Shown here: in pieces, positions 9,284 through 18,537 of the stretch
Numbering within the stretch: position 1 is the first letter of the stretch
How the letters are laid out: the number at the start of each line of letters is the position of its first letter
Source of the DNA: Candidatus Bathyarchaeota archaeon
GTDB taxonomy: Archaea > Thermoproteota > Bathyarchaeia > Bathyarchaeales > Bathyarchaeaceae
NCBI GenBank assembly: GCA_004376295.1
Contig: SOJZ01000002.1
Coordinates: 1 to 64,000 of the forward strand
Length of the DNA: 64,000 nucleotides
Direction of reading: 5' to 3'
Notes under the pieces: model-generated
Told to the model about the DNA's origin: nothing
What the model saw: the letters and a program-made list of their open reading frames with translations, nothing else
Database searches by the model: none
Translations under genes and position numbers: made by a program

Positions 9284-9772
9284 ATGAAAATGGGTAAATT
9301 CAAGTTGGCTTTTATGATGTTGTTTGTGGTCAGCGTGGTTTACGCAGTTATGTTGGCTTCAGGCGTGAATAATTACTGGCATCGTATTGCCGAGGCAACG
9401 GAACCTAAACCACCACTTGGACAAGCTTATGTGCAATTTGAACCCTATCCCGCTACTTCCGAAGGCTCGCAATTCGCTATAGCCGGCGCTATACTCTTCG
9501 TAACATGGCTTACTGTCGCAAATCTGAAAGTTTATAAGTGCAGAAAAAAGACACTCTCGACTTTGGCTTTGATTTTTTTATTTACCGTTCCAATATTTAC
9601 GCAGACGGTTCACGCTGAAAGCTACATAAGAATTGGAGTTCTATGTGCTGGAGACGAAGAGTTCATGACAGACGAGCCAGAGTTGACTACTTTGGGGGCG
9701 TGTAACCGCCTAGCCCTAAGTGAAGGGCAGAAAGAGAACAAAAAGGGAAAGGAGAGTGATTTAAGTGACTGA
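9284..9772 (+). CDS. Membrane protein of unknown function (cassette gene 1)
   Basis: This 162-aa protein has an N-terminal hydrophobic helix (residues 8-27), a second near 63-80 and a third near 90-108, followed by an acidic/basic hydrophilic tail. I do not recognise the family. AAGGAGTGAGG lies just ahead of the ATG. Its end overlaps the next gene by 8 bp, and that gene overlaps a secreted protein, so the three form one co-translated membrane cassette. Confidence 0.65.
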   Translation: MKMGKFKLAFMMLFVVSVVYAVMLASGVNNYWHRIAEATEPKPPLGQAYVQFEPYPATSEGSQFAIAGAILFVTWLTVANLKVYKCRKKTLSTLALIFLFTVPIFTQTVHAESYIRIGVLCAGDEEFMTDEPELTTLGACNRLALSEGQKENKKGKESDLSD

Positions 9773-10166
9773 AAAGAAATTGACAGTCGGAACAGCTATA
9801 AAGATAGTTGTCTTCACGGTCTTGGCATTGATAGGTTTCTTTGCTCTATGGGGCATAACCTTCCTCCTTAGTTTAGCTTTCACGGTGAACATTGGGCTTT
9901 CAGTGTTTCTAAGTCTCTTCATAAGTGCAGTAACGATTTTCGCACTCATCACGGTCTTGATACCGCCTAGAAGGAGAATCCGCCTAGTCCTAAGTAAAAG
10001 GCAGACAGTCGGATTCTATGTTGCATGGGTCATAATCTTCGTCCTTTATTTACCTTTGATAAAAATCAACCCTCTACTATTTCTAAGTATTCTACCAACT
10101 TTAATATTTGGCACATTCTTTGTAATCTATGGCATGAGAAAGGGAAAGGAGATGGCGCAAAAATGA
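9765..10166 (+). CDS. Membrane protein of unknown function (cassette gene 2)
   Basis: This 133-aa protein has four predicted transmembrane helices (near residues 9-29, 38-66, 84-100 and 103-122) and short loops. It starts at GTG 9765 within the end of the previous gene, with GGAG upstream, and its stop overlaps the ATG of the next gene (ATGA). It was not recognised. The tight overlaps suggest that it works with both neighbours. Confidence 0.65.
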   Translation: MTEKKLTVGTAIKIVVFTVLALIGFFALWGITFLLSLAFTVNIGLSVFLSLFISAVTIFALITVLIPPRRRIRLVLSKRQTVGFYVAWVIIFVLYLPLIKINPLLFLSILPTLIFGTFFVIYGMRKGKEMAQK

Positions 10167-11425
10167 GAAAGCGTACCATCTTTGGAATCGTAATGCTGTT
10201 GGTTGTCTTATCAATGAGTTCAATGCCTGTGGTTAAAGCGGTGATATACGTTTGGGATGGCGTACATTTCGTTGAAGGTTACGAAGGCGAGTGGATTAAA
10301 TATCCACATCCAGACAGAGTTTACTACGGAATTTCTCCATACAGCACTCAAAGCGTAGACGGCAACATGCTATATCACTGTCAGCTGGACTCAGCCAAAT
10401 CAATAACTCTTGTTGCGACAGCAGATATTCTATGCGCTGGTTTAGGAACTTACCTTGGAGGCAAAATTGGCGGTCTTTATGGCGCTGTGGCTGGCTTCAT
10501 GATAGGATTAGCTTTGGGTGCATTCATAACATATGTTTCCCAAACCTATTTCCTTGACGAATATAATTGTATATGGTGGTGGCTCAGTATTTCGTTCGTG
10601 GATTGGGCCCTTGATAACGCGTACACACTATGGTACTATGGCTTAACAAATCCCTCATATGCCACAAGCCTCGTTTTGTTAATGCTCTATGAAACGGGTT
10701 ACATAAGAGTGGGTGCTATAACATTCCTCGATGCAATTGGAGCTGGATATCCATCACCGCCACAGTATACGTTATCCATCTCTGCTACAACAGGTGGCAC
10801 TACTGACCCTGCTCCTGGAACCCACACTTATGACTATGGCTCGTCTGTGACTGTTACGGCTTCACCATCCACAAATTACGAGTTTGACTATTGGCTTCTT
10901 GACGGAGCAACAATGTATGGAGACGAGATAGCCGTTACTATGAACTCTGACCACACGCTGAAGGCATACTTCGAGTACAGTGACGGAGGCGGTGGTGGAG
11001 GCGGATGTCCAACGCTTTTCGTTTGGGATGGAGAGGAGTATGCTGAAGAGGGCATTTTAGATATTCACGCAGAATCAGACATGACGGTTCAGCACTGGAT
11101 ACAGAACACTTTAGCCTTAGAAAACGGCGTTTACAAGGCTCAGTTACGAGAGTTAGACAACTACACCAGCCACATAGACCAAGTCAAACTGTACGCTGTC
11201 GATGACAAAGGAGAATGGTATTTGTGTCCCCTAACATACGCCTATCACAATGAACTTGGTAAGGTGAAGCATACTCTACGCTTTGACGACGACAACCGAG
11301 TGGACTTAAAGCCTACAGAAATAATAGACCTAAAATTCGCACCGTCAATATCATACGACAAAACAGAATACTTCATCTTCGAAATCAACGGCTACAACCT
11401 CAAACCCCTAATGTGTTTGTACTGA
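10163..11425 (+). CDS. Secreted/membrane protein with InlB-type B-repeat (cassette gene 3)
   Basis: The start is ATG 10163, overlapping the previous stop (ATGA), because it begins directly with a signal peptide (MRKRTIFGIVMLLVVLSMSS). The 420-aa product has a glycine-rich hydrophobic region near residues 85-130. A divergent InlB B-repeat-like domain follows at roughly 200-275 (TTGGTTDPAPGTHTYDYGSS, then NYEFDYWLLDG). A glycine linker of seven residues and a C-terminal beta-rich domain beginning CPTLFVWDGEEY complete it. WDG-(V/E) also occurs near the N-terminus. It is probably displayed outside the cell with the two preceding membrane proteins. Confidence 0.7.
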   Translation: MRKRTIFGIVMLLVVLSMSSMPVVKAVIYVWDGVHFVEGYEGEWIKYPHPDRVYYGISPYSTQSVDGNMLYHCQLDSAKSITLVATADILCAGLGTYLGGKIGGLYGAVAGFMIGLALGAFITYVSQTYFLDEYNCIWWWLSISFVDWALDNAYTLWYYGLTNPSYATSLVLLMLYETGYIRVGAITFLDAIGAGYPSPPQYTLSISATTGGTTDPAPGTHTYDYGSSVTVTASPSTNYEFDYWLLDGATMYGDEIAVTMNSDHTLKAYFEYSDGGGGGGGCPTLFVWDGEEYAEEGILDIHAESDMTVQHWIQNTLALENGVYKAQLRELDNYTSHIDQVKLYAVDDKGEWYLCPLTYAYHNELGKVKHTLRFDDDNRVDLKPTEIIDLKFAPSISYDKTEYFIFEINGYNLKPLMCLY

Positions 11426-11932
11426 TGAGAACAAGAACTTCACCAAGTTCCCCCTTTTTTATGTGTGCTGACTGCTTTGGAGATGTGCCACGAGCGTAGG
11501 TGCAATCATACTATTCAAAACAACTCATCTGAAACGCGCTCCTAGTTTCAATCGAGTCATGGGAGGTAGGTTCACGAAGAAGGACCCTTTCACAAGGTCA
11601 GCGGTGGAGTATGGAAGGTGCTAACCTCTAAAATTAATGCATGCATGAAACATCGTTCTCTATCTGTTATATACAATAATTAAATACAGTAAGGTTAAAC
11701 TCATGGTGACAATTCGGAATAATTCTACTTCTTATGAAAAGCAATTATCTTCTCCCATTTCTCGCATCTAATCGGCTCATAGAGTTGAGTAAGGGTTAGA
11801 GAAAGAATTCCGTTCATTCAACGCTGTGGAAATCTTAGAAGCTTCATAGAAACCTAGAAACGTTGTCTGTCGAAGTTCGATTAAGCTTCTTTCGATTGTT
11901 TTTCTGTCGAGTGGAAAACTAATTTATGAGAA
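11426..11932. other. 507-bp intergenic region
   Basis: No gene is supported here. A C5T6 tract at 11450-11460 could terminate the preceding operon. An ATGCATGCATG element lies at 11637-11647. A 21-bp motif at 11763-11783 resembles 1086-1106, which likewise lies about 150-180 bp ahead of a gene. Confidence 0.45.
11450..11460 (+). terminator. Candidate U-tract terminator of the 9284 operon
   Basis: A CCCCC-TTTTTT run sits 25-35 bp after the stop codon at 11425. Archaeal RNA polymerase commonly terminates at such T-tracts. There is no strong hairpin. Confidence 0.4.
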
Positions 11933-12652
11933 ATGTCACCAAAAAAGGAAAGAGGAAGAGATGTCTTGAATATCAGAGGAGTTCTCATTGATTTTGGGTA
12001 CACCCTAGCCTATCTTAATGAAGAGAATGTTGAGAGATATAGAGAAGAGCTTGTTTCAATTCTCACGAAATATGGATACAATAAAACCTTAGACGATTTA
12101 GTTCCCATTTTAGACAGCACCTACAGGAGCTCCACCAAGGGAGAGGTGAAAGACATTCATGAATTTTGGAAGGTACTATTAAGAAATCTGGGAATACGTG
12201 AGAGACCAATACTCATTCAAGAACTCATAGAATTGAGGAAAAATCATGTACTAACAAGATTTAGACTTTATGACAATGTAATCTCAGTTTTGTCCACTTT
12301 GAGGAAAAACTATAAACTGGCTTTGGTCTCTAATTGTTTTGTAGGCTTATCTGATATTCTGAGAGCGTTAAATTTGACCCATTTCTTCGAGTGTATTATT
12401 TTGTCATATGAGGTTGGAGTGAAGAAGCCAGACAGACGTATATATCTTGAAGCCCTTCAAAGGCTCAAGCTTAGACCTGAAGAAAGCGTTTTTGTATCTG
12501 ATGCAATCAGCGATTTAGAAGGAGCCAGAGAAGTTGGGCTTAAGACGATACTGATACGTCAAGGAGAATACACAACTCATGGGGCGAAAGATTCAAATTT
12601 TAAGCCAGACTTTCAATGTAAATATATATCCGAAATCATAGACTATCTTTGA
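11933..12652 (+). CDS. HAD-family hydrolase
   Basis: This 239-aa member of the haloacid dehalogenase superfamily most resembles phosphatases with a helical cap. Motif I is DFGYTLAY, with the nucleophile Asp near residue 21. Motif II is ALVSNC, motif III is the Lys in VGVKKPD, and motif IV is FVSDAISDLEGA. The second Asp of motif I (DxD) is replaced by Gly, as in several HAD subfamilies, so phosphatase activity is not certain. An alternative start is TTG 11963, which would remove 10 residues. Confidence 0.85.
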   Translation: MSPKKERGRDVLNIRGVLIDFGYTLAYLNEENVERYREELVSILTKYGYNKTLDDLVPILDSTYRSSTKGEVKDIHEFWKVLLRNLGIRERPILIQELIELRKNHVLTRFRLYDNVISVLSTLRKNYKLALVSNCFVGLSDILRALNLTHFFECIILSYEVGVKKPDRRIYLEALQRLKLRPEESVFVSDAISDLEGAREVGLKTILIRQGEYTTHGAKDSNFKPDFQCKYISEIIDYL

Positions 12653-12808
12653 TAGGATTAAGGTAAATACGAGTGGAAAGAAACAATCTCCCAGCTCCCA
12701 AAGTGAGATCTGCTTTTTCTAAACAGTTTGAGGTTCTTGAAACTAAGCAATGCATGCAAGAAATGAGGTTGAAAAAAGATATTAGAGAATGTAGTCTTTG
12801 TGTAAGAT

Positions 12809-13594
12809 ATGAATGATTGGATCAGGAAGTTATTTGTTGAACATTCTGAACTATTCCTAAAGCTCTTAAACTACAGATGGCCTCGCACCGAAGAACTGGT
12901 TAACGGAATTATCAAGGTTCTCAATGACTTAGGGATTACTTCAGGTAATTTGCTTGACCTATGTTGTGGAAATGGACGAATCTCAATCTACATGGCCAAA
13001 AAAGGTTTCAAAGCTGTTGGCGTCGATATATCAAGAGCTTTCGTAGAAGATGCTAGAAGGAAAGCTGAAGAACATGGAGTTTCCAAATCTGTAACCTTCC
13101 TTGAAGGAGATGTCCGAAAGCTCAAAGAAGTTGTAGGAAGCAATATACAGCCTTTCGATGTAGTTGTTAGCGCTTGGACATCCATCGGATACTATTCGCA
13201 AGAAGAAGACCTTAACATATTCAAACAAGCAAGAGAGCTTTCAAGAGAAGGGGCAGTACTCTTCATCGCTGAGACCACGCACAGCGAATATCTATCGATG
13301 AAGTTTGCCCCAACTTCCTACATGGAAGTCGAAAACATCGTCGTGCTAGAGAGTAGGAAGTATGATCCCACAAAATCACACATGACCACTTCATGGGCCT
13401 TCTACAACAAGCGTGGAGAAGACTTAAAGTTCATAGACAAAGTAGAGTTTAAACTTCATGTTTACAGCCTGGCTGAACTCTGTAGTCTTCTAAGCAAGGC
13501 AGGCTGGGAAACATCAGCGACCTACGGAAGCCTTGCAACATTGCAGCCCAGGAGCCCATTATCACACCTGAACATAGTGGCAAAAGCACAATAA
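12809..13594 (+). CDS. Class I SAM-dependent methyltransferase
   Basis: This 261-aa protein has motif I LLDLCCGNGRISIYMAKKG (near residues 51-69). A following acidic residue in VGVDIS and the post-II segment FDVVVSAWTSIGYY also fit a Rossmann-fold methyltransferase. The substrate is not indicated. It stands alone on the plus strand, convergent with mobB. An ATGCATGCA element lies 50 bp upstream. Confidence 0.85.
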   Translation: MNDWIRKLFVEHSELFLKLLNYRWPRTEELVNGIIKVLNDLGITSGNLLDLCCGNGRISIYMAKKGFKAVGVDISRAFVEDARRKAEEHGVSKSVTFLEGDVRKLKEVVGSNIQPFDVVVSAWTSIGYYSQEEDLNIFKQARELSREGAVLFIAETTHSEYLSMKFAPTSYMEVENIVVLESRKYDPTKSHMTTSWAFYNKRGEDLKFIDKVEFKLHVYSLAELCSLLSKAGWETSATYGSLATLQPRSPLSHLNIVAKAQ

Positions 13595-13688
13595 GCATAT
13601 TCCTATGTATGCGATTTTTAGTCAAAATAGGTGGTAGCGTCAGTGAAACCGTCAGAAATGCTATGGCTAGGATTGAACACCCTGACGT

Positions 13689-14504
13689 TTATCTCAATAT
13701 TTTTACATGAACTTCCTCGTTTCCTCTTATGGAAATTCCCTTCAGGGAGGAGACCATGCCGAGGATGGAGTTACGGATAATTTCCGATACAAAGGGCTGA
13801 ATAGGAACCTCATTACCGTTTATTGTTATCTTAGTTTTCAGTTTTGACCTAAGCCTCAAGGGGACGCAGTCGTTTAATTTTTCGTCTTTTCTGTACACGG
13901 CCACCGCCATTTCCTCACATAATGAATATCCACACTTTCCACAGTCTAGCCTTGGAAGAATGCTGAGAATCTTCGAGATTTTCTGTTTTTTCCTGATGAA
14001 TTTCAATGCTTGCCTGGCCAAAATCTTGGAGTCCTCCTTTATCCTCAGAATCGGTTTTCCTAACGGCCGCGTAGAGCAAAAGGCTATAATCTCCCCCTTC
14101 GCTTTTTTTCTGTAATCCTCGTATTCTTCTCTGTTTTTGACGCACAATATTTTGCCCACATGTTCGTCGTCTAGGATCAACCAAGAGAACCCTTCCAACA
14201 TTATGAAGTCGGCTTCAGACGCAAAACGGAGCAACTCGTCTAAGGAGAAACTTTTCACTCCATCTTTTATCAGTATGCCCGTTTCAATATCTGAAACGCT
14301 GACCACAGGGTTTGCACCCGCCACCGAGTGCCTCCACGTATCCTTTCCCTCAGTATCCATGGAAAAACCCTTCTGGTTAACGTGTTTGGCTGTTGCCACG
14401 CGGTATCCCTTTTTCGTCAGCGCTCGAACTATGCTTTCTATAAGGACGGTTTTTCCTGAGTCCTTGCGACCTATCACACCTATTACTGGAACCTTTGCCC
14501 ACAT
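13689..14504 (-). CDS. mobB: MobB-like GTPase with C-terminal Fe-S (CxxCG) domain
   Basis: This 271-aa protein combines a MobB nucleotide-binding domain with a C-terminal four-cysteine Fe-S domain. The P-loop is GVIGRKDSGKT (residues 8-18), and TAKHVNQKGFSMDTEGKDTW matches the molybdenum-cofactor MobB family. The cysteines lie in DCGKCGYSLCEEM with a later Cys in LNDCV. MobB helps attach GMP to molybdopterin. The Fe-S extension is seen in archaeal versions and may link it to molybdenum or tungsten enzymes. moaD and moaE lie 11-15 kb downstream in the window. Confidence 0.85.
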   Translation of the reverse strand: MWAKVPVIGVIGRKDSGKTVLIESIVRALTKKGYRVATAKHVNQKGFSMDTEGKDTWRHSVAGANPVVSVSDIETGILIKDGVKSFSLDELLRFASEADFIMLEGFSWLILDDEHVGKILCVKNREEYEDYRKKAKGEIIAFCSTRPLGKPILRIKEDSKILARQALKFIRKKQKISKILSILPRLDCGKCGYSLCEEMAVAVYRKDEKLNDCVPLRLRSKLKTKITINGNEVPIQPFVSEIIRNSILGMVSSLKGISIRGNEEVHVKILR

Positions 14505-14802
14505 CGTTCATAACTCTCCATTGTCATAGCGTGTTATTAGAAATTGACACACTAAAGAGTTATTCTTATTCGTTCCTGAAAATCTCTTCAGAAGTATACA
14601 TGCATCAAATACGGATTCTGTCCTGTCAAATATCCATCTACTATAAAGCTTATATTAAATCAGGCAGAGACTCTTTACAGAGAATGGGCTATTTTGGTTG
14701 CACCTGCAAAGATTGATTAATTGATTGTAGTTTTCATGCGTAATCTTTTTATTGTAAAACTGTTGTGTTAGGTCTTTACAGTTCCGGTGAGGAAGTGAAG
14801 GG

Positions 14803-14961
14803 ATGAACACACTACCGCATTGCCCCAAATGCAGTTCACTCGCATTGGAAATGAGTAAAGGCACAACCGACTGGCGCTGGGTGCCGGCGGACGGCAGAAG
14901 CTATCATGTCGGCGGAAAGATGAAATACCGGTGCGCCTGCGGAAACGAGTGGGAAGAGTGA
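14803..14961 (+). CDS. Small zinc-ribbon protein, 52 aa
   Basis: This short frame begins MNTLPHCPKC and ends in a second Cys pair, CACGNEW. The two pairs (CPKC near residues 7-10 and CAC near 44-46) are spaced like a treble-clef zinc ribbon. It follows GGTGAGGAAG and is GC-richer than its surroundings, consistent with coding. Tiny zinc ribbons of this kind are common in archaea and usually bind nucleic acid or serve as assembly factors. It was not assigned to a named family. Confidence 0.65.
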   Translation: MNTLPHCPKCSSLALEMSKGTTDWRWVPADGRSYHVGGKMKYRCACGNEWEE

Positions 14962-15193
14962 AAGAACAGTACTCAATTTCCCGCTTACATGGGAAGAGTA
15001 TTTTCCTATGATGTAGGAATATGTCTTACTCATCATTTTGAATTAACCAAAAGAACACATTGTTGCTCTTTCTAAACCTTGAGTAGCATTTTCTGTCTGT
15101 TGGTGTATGTCATTTATTATTATGATCTGAAAAATAAAAGAAAAGGGGAGTCTACAAGGATGCACATGCATGCATAAGTTATGTTGTAGAACC

Positions 15194-16003
15194 TCAACCT
15201 TGGTCTAGTGCTTTCTCAACTTCTTCCCGTATCATGTATCCTCCAATGTGGAGTATCGGCTCTTTCAGTTCTGGGTCTATGCTCATTGTTGCGGTGCATG
15301 GGTAACTGTGGTGGGCCCTTGCTATCGCATCATAAAGGATTTCCCTTTTTGTATCAACACCGATGAGTTTCTTTGCTACGTACCACGTTGAGCCGCATGG
15401 AGCGCTGCGCCTAACAACAGTAGAGTCTATGATTTCGGATTTGCCTCTTCTTACAGTTGAAATTTCTAATGAGGGCCGTCCCACTTCCAGTTCATCTACA
15501 AATCGCGAAATCACTGGTTTGTCCTCTGCAGGTTCCAACGAACAAAAAGGCTTCGGAAATGCAGTTTCCAAGTCCAGTTCTTGGCATCTCTCTTCCAACT
15601 GCTTTCTTAGACCCGATGGAACTTCAGTGAAGTCTTCTATTGGCACAATCAATCCTTTTATCCCAAGTTTCTGTATCTGATTTGGGATTTCCAATAATAG
15701 GTCTTTGTGTAGGCCTGAGGCTATGCATAAATCGGCTTTCGGAATCTTCTTAGGCATATACTTCTCTGGGTTGTCTATGAAGGCTGGCAGTTTAGAAGGA
15801 TCTGTCAGTTGTATTGCGGCTAGGATGTTGCGGACATGGCTGTACACGTTGTATTTGCAGGAGTCACAGTAGACGTCGCATGATTTGCAGAAGCTAAGGT
15901 CATTTATCAGGTTTCTTATCACCCGTTCTGCATATTCTCCACTGTAGATGAAGACTAGAGTTAACTCTTTTTTGTTATTAACTGAGTTCAAGTCTCTCAA
16001 CAC
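15194..16003 (-). CDS. DUF166 family protein
   Basis: This 269-aa cytoplasmic protein resembles the archaeal DUF166 family, once mislabelled as thymidylate synthase. It contains a cysteine cluster (CKSCDVYCDSC near residues 38-48) and later cysteines in APCGSTWYVA and SYPCTATMS, a pattern suited to an Fe-S or zinc site. The function is not known. The gene is monocistronic, with an ATGCATGCAT element 20 bp beyond its stop and a variant (16013-16027) just upstream of its start. Confidence 0.75.
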   Translation of the reverse strand: MLRDLNSVNNKKELTLVFIYSGEYAERVIRNLINDLSFCKSCDVYCDSCKYNVYSHVRNILAAIQLTDPSKLPAFIDNPEKYMPKKIPKADLCIASGLHKDLLLEIPNQIQKLGIKGLIVPIEDFTEVPSGLRKQLEERCQELDLETAFPKPFCSLEPAEDKPVISRFVDELEVGRPSLEISTVRRGKSEIIDSTVVRRSAPCGSTWYVAKKLIGVDTKREILYDAIARAHHSYPCTATMSIDPELKEPILHIGGYMIREEVEKALDQG

Positions 16004-16102
16004 TCATTTTTTTGCATGCGTGCATGTGCTTCGCAACCGATAATAAAACTTCCTAGGTAATTTCCCTCTTTCGGAATCAAATGTATGCATAATGGTTCAA
16101 GA

Positions 16103-16110
16103 TTTAAATT
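16103..16110 (+). promoter_or_regulatory. Candidate TATA box (TTTAAATT)
   Basis: The sequence TTTAAATT lies 27 bp before the GTG start at 16137. This places initiation at or very close to the start codon and suggests a short-leader or leaderless transcript. Confidence 0.5.
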
Positions 16111-16136
16111 GTTAGAGGCATTTCTTCTAATAAGGT

Positions 16137-17300
16137 GTGAGTGCGATCAGAAGTAAGATTAGCGATATAGGATACGTTAACAGGATACAAGATAACATTC
16201 TTGATATAAAAAGAAAAAAACTGTTGCCACTGTATGAGGATTTAAAATCTGCAAACTGTGTGGTCTGTGGCGGATCTGGAAGATCATTGTATTCCTTGAA
16301 CGCTGCGATGAGTCAAATTGCAATGAGCCAGATAGGCTGGAGAAACAAAGTGGTGTTGACTCCCGACGACCCAGGTTTTCCTGGGAAAAGCATGTACGAT
16401 GCGGCAGCCGAACTTGAAAGAAGATACAAAAAGATTTTGCTATTAATCAACTCTGGAAGCGGCCTCTCCGGAGACTCCGTGACGATGGCGCAAGATTTGG
16501 CAAGATATGTTGAAGATAAAAGGACGTCGAAGTTTTCCATGGGACTTATAACCTCTAACATGAACTCACCATTAGCCAAAATAGTTCGTGAACACGGGCA
16601 TGTCGCCAAGTTAAAAGGGCGACGAAGCTCGAAGCCTTCCTTGGAATACAGCGAGATAGGCATTATGGGTGACGTGTTCGAACTTGGAAGCCTGTTCCTT
16701 CTGTGTATGATGACTGAAGCGATTTTCCGAAACCTCCAAGTAGGTGGAATGTTTCAACTCTGCGAAGAGGAATTCACAAAGCTAGGGCCCATGATCGACT
16801 CAAATTTGGAGTCGGAAACCTATGCGCATCTTGTTGACATGATGGAAAAGCGGACCAACGTGTTTCTAGGGGGAAAAGGCACGGCAAACGAGATCACCAA
16901 AATGGCTGCCATAAGACTTTTTCACATCAAGGGTTTTTTGGGAGACAATGTATACGTAGCCAGGGGGGTGAACACTCCACGTCCTAGAGCTGGAGACCTT
17001 GAAATCTTGGTGTCGTTTTCCGGAGAAACCAAACCTGTCATTAGCTGGTGTGATGTCTTCAAGAAACTGAACGGAATGGTTCTGTCAATCACGGGGACAA
17101 GAAAGTCAACTTTAGCCGAGAAGTCAGACTTCCAAATAATCCTAGAAGAAACTGTGAAGTCAGGTCAACCTAGGAGGTTTTATATGAGAGCAGCATACGT
17201 CTTGAGTCCTTTACCAGTGAAACTTGCTGAAAGACTGCGTGAAAGAGGGCTAAAACTGCCAGAGTACATAATCAATTGGTATCACTCTGTTACACAATAG
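16137..17300 (+). CDS. SIS (sugar isomerase) domain protein, tandem
   Basis: This 387-aa protein has a first SIS-like domain containing LLINSGSGLSGDSVTMAQDL (Ser/Thr-rich phosphosugar loop) and a second half with MVLSITGTRKSTLAEKSD. The layout resembles phosphosugar isomerases or binding proteins, but I cannot name the sugar. The start is GTG 16137. CxxC occurs at NCVVCGGSG near residue 40, which is unusual for SIS proteins and could be structural or redox-active. Confidence 0.7.
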   Translation: MSAIRSKISDIGYVNRIQDNILDIKRKKLLPLYEDLKSANCVVCGGSGRSLYSLNAAMSQIAMSQIGWRNKVVLTPDDPGFPGKSMYDAAAELERRYKKILLLINSGSGLSGDSVTMAQDLARYVEDKRTSKFSMGLITSNMNSPLAKIVREHGHVAKLKGRRSSKPSLEYSEIGIMGDVFELGSLFLLCMMTEAIFRNLQVGGMFQLCEEEFTKLGPMIDSNLESETYAHLVDMMEKRTNVFLGGKGTANEITKMAAIRLFHIKGFLGDNVYVARGVNTPRPRAGDLEILVSFSGETKPVISWCDVFKKLNGMVLSITGTRKSTLAEKSDFQIILEETVKSGQPRRFYMRAAYVLSPLPVKLAERLRERGLKLPEYIINWYHSVTQ

Positions 17301-17379
17301 AACTATGTAAACAGTTTTTCAAGCGAGCATATCCATGCATTTCTATTTTTCGTGGTTGTCCTGTAGCATCTACGGGTTC

Positions 17380-18327
17380 TCATATTCTATTTGCCAAAGC
17401 AGACATCATGAAGGGCAGTATGGAAGTTGCTTCTCCCCAAACGAAGACTTTTTCAGCTTTTTCCTTGATCTTACCCCAAGACACTGCTTCTCTCGGTGTC
17501 GCCCCAGATAAAGAGCCGTCTAGTTCAATAGCAGTTGTTAGATAAACGACGTAGTCTAGTCCTCCCCTAAACTGGTTCCACCAAATTGTGTGATGTTTGC
17601 TTATTCCCCCTCCAACTATGAAAGCTCCAGTTTTCTCAGCTTCCCAAACCCGATCATTCAATAATTGCTCGTCTTTAAGGACATCAATCTTGAAATCTTT
17701 GTCTTGAGAGAACATCCATAGCTGGTATCCAATCATTCCATCAGTTATTCCTGGAACTATAATTGGAATTTTGTTCTTCGTAGCCCAGTAGATTATCGAG
17801 TTTTCAGCTTTCAGTCTTTTCCCAAATTCCCAAATCAGCTCATAAGTCGCTAATTCCTTTTTTTCTTGGTAGATTTCCGTCAAAAACGTTTGAACATTTT
17901 TTTCCACTTGTTCAGCATAAACTTTGTCCGGAACCAAAACGTTGCCTAGTCGGCTGTAACCTTTTCTCTTTACTTCCTCATCGTTCAGTTCAAAAGAGCC
18001 CTCGTAATAGTCTCCCCAGCTCCTTGCCAAATCGTGGTCCAAGGTGCCACAAGTTGTAATGACTAAATCGAACCAGTTTCGTTTCACCATCTCTGTAAAA
18101 GCACCTCTTATCCCCGTAGCAATCAAACAAGCGGGAAAAGCCAGAAAATTCAGTGATTTTTCATCCTTGATCATCCTTTCCAGGATGTTCACTGCTTTAG
18201 CTACCTTGTTCCCTTGAAAGCCACCTAGCTCTTCCATTTGCTCCAGAATTTCGTCAGAATCCTTTGACTTTCTTATCTCGAAATCTTTCACTTTCTTCAT
18301 TGTCCTAACTGTGCCGTAATCCTTCAT
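17380..18327 (-). CDS. dys: Deoxyhypusine synthase
   Basis: This 315-aa enzyme transfers the aminobutyl group of spermidine to a lysine of archaeal initiation factor aIF5A. Diagnostic segments are VITTCGTLDHDLARSWGDYY, PIIVPGITDGMIGYQ and GGGISKHHTIWWNQ, the last containing the catalytic lysine. Length matches the family. The start is ATG 18327; ATG 18300 is an alternative. It lies alone, convergent with the SIS gene. Confidence 0.95.
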   Translation of the reverse strand: MKDYGTVRTMKKVKDFEIRKSKDSDEILEQMEELGGFQGNKVAKAVNILERMIKDEKSLNFLAFPACLIATGIRGAFTEMVKRNWFDLVITTCGTLDHDLARSWGDYYEGSFELNDEEVKRKGYSRLGNVLVPDKVYAEQVEKNVQTFLTEIYQEKKELATYELIWEFGKRLKAENSIIYWATKNKIPIIVPGITDGMIGYQLWMFSQDKDFKIDVLKDEQLLNDRVWEAEKTGAFIVGGGISKHHTIWWNQFRGGLDYVVYLTTAIELDGSLSGATPREAVSWGKIKEKAEKVFVWGEATSILPFMMSALANRI

Positions 18328-18537
18328 TTAAAGATAATCGCCTATACATTCCTTGATTATCTGTCCTTTCCTGATGTTCCTTTTTTCTTACAACAGCTAA
18401 TATGAGCATACAGATCCCTGCAACACGGTTTGACCTAAAGATTCTACTCTAACGTTTCTACATGCATTCCTACGTATGTACACAAAAAGAAAAGTTCAAA
18501 TTACTCAGCACTATTTGACATGGCAAGTGTCCCTTAA

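Noticed and set aside
11421-11475. TGATGA and CTGA words resembling a C/D box sRNA after the 9284 operon
   Set aside because: The box C purine is missing (CTGATGA), it overlaps a stop codon, and no convincing C'/D' pair or terminal stem is visible.
13609-13710. 33-codon frame beginning MRFLVKIGGSV, like an amino-acid kinase N-terminus
   Set aside because: The similarity is limited to about eight residues, there is no ribosome binding site, and the frame runs antisense into the 3' end of mobB.
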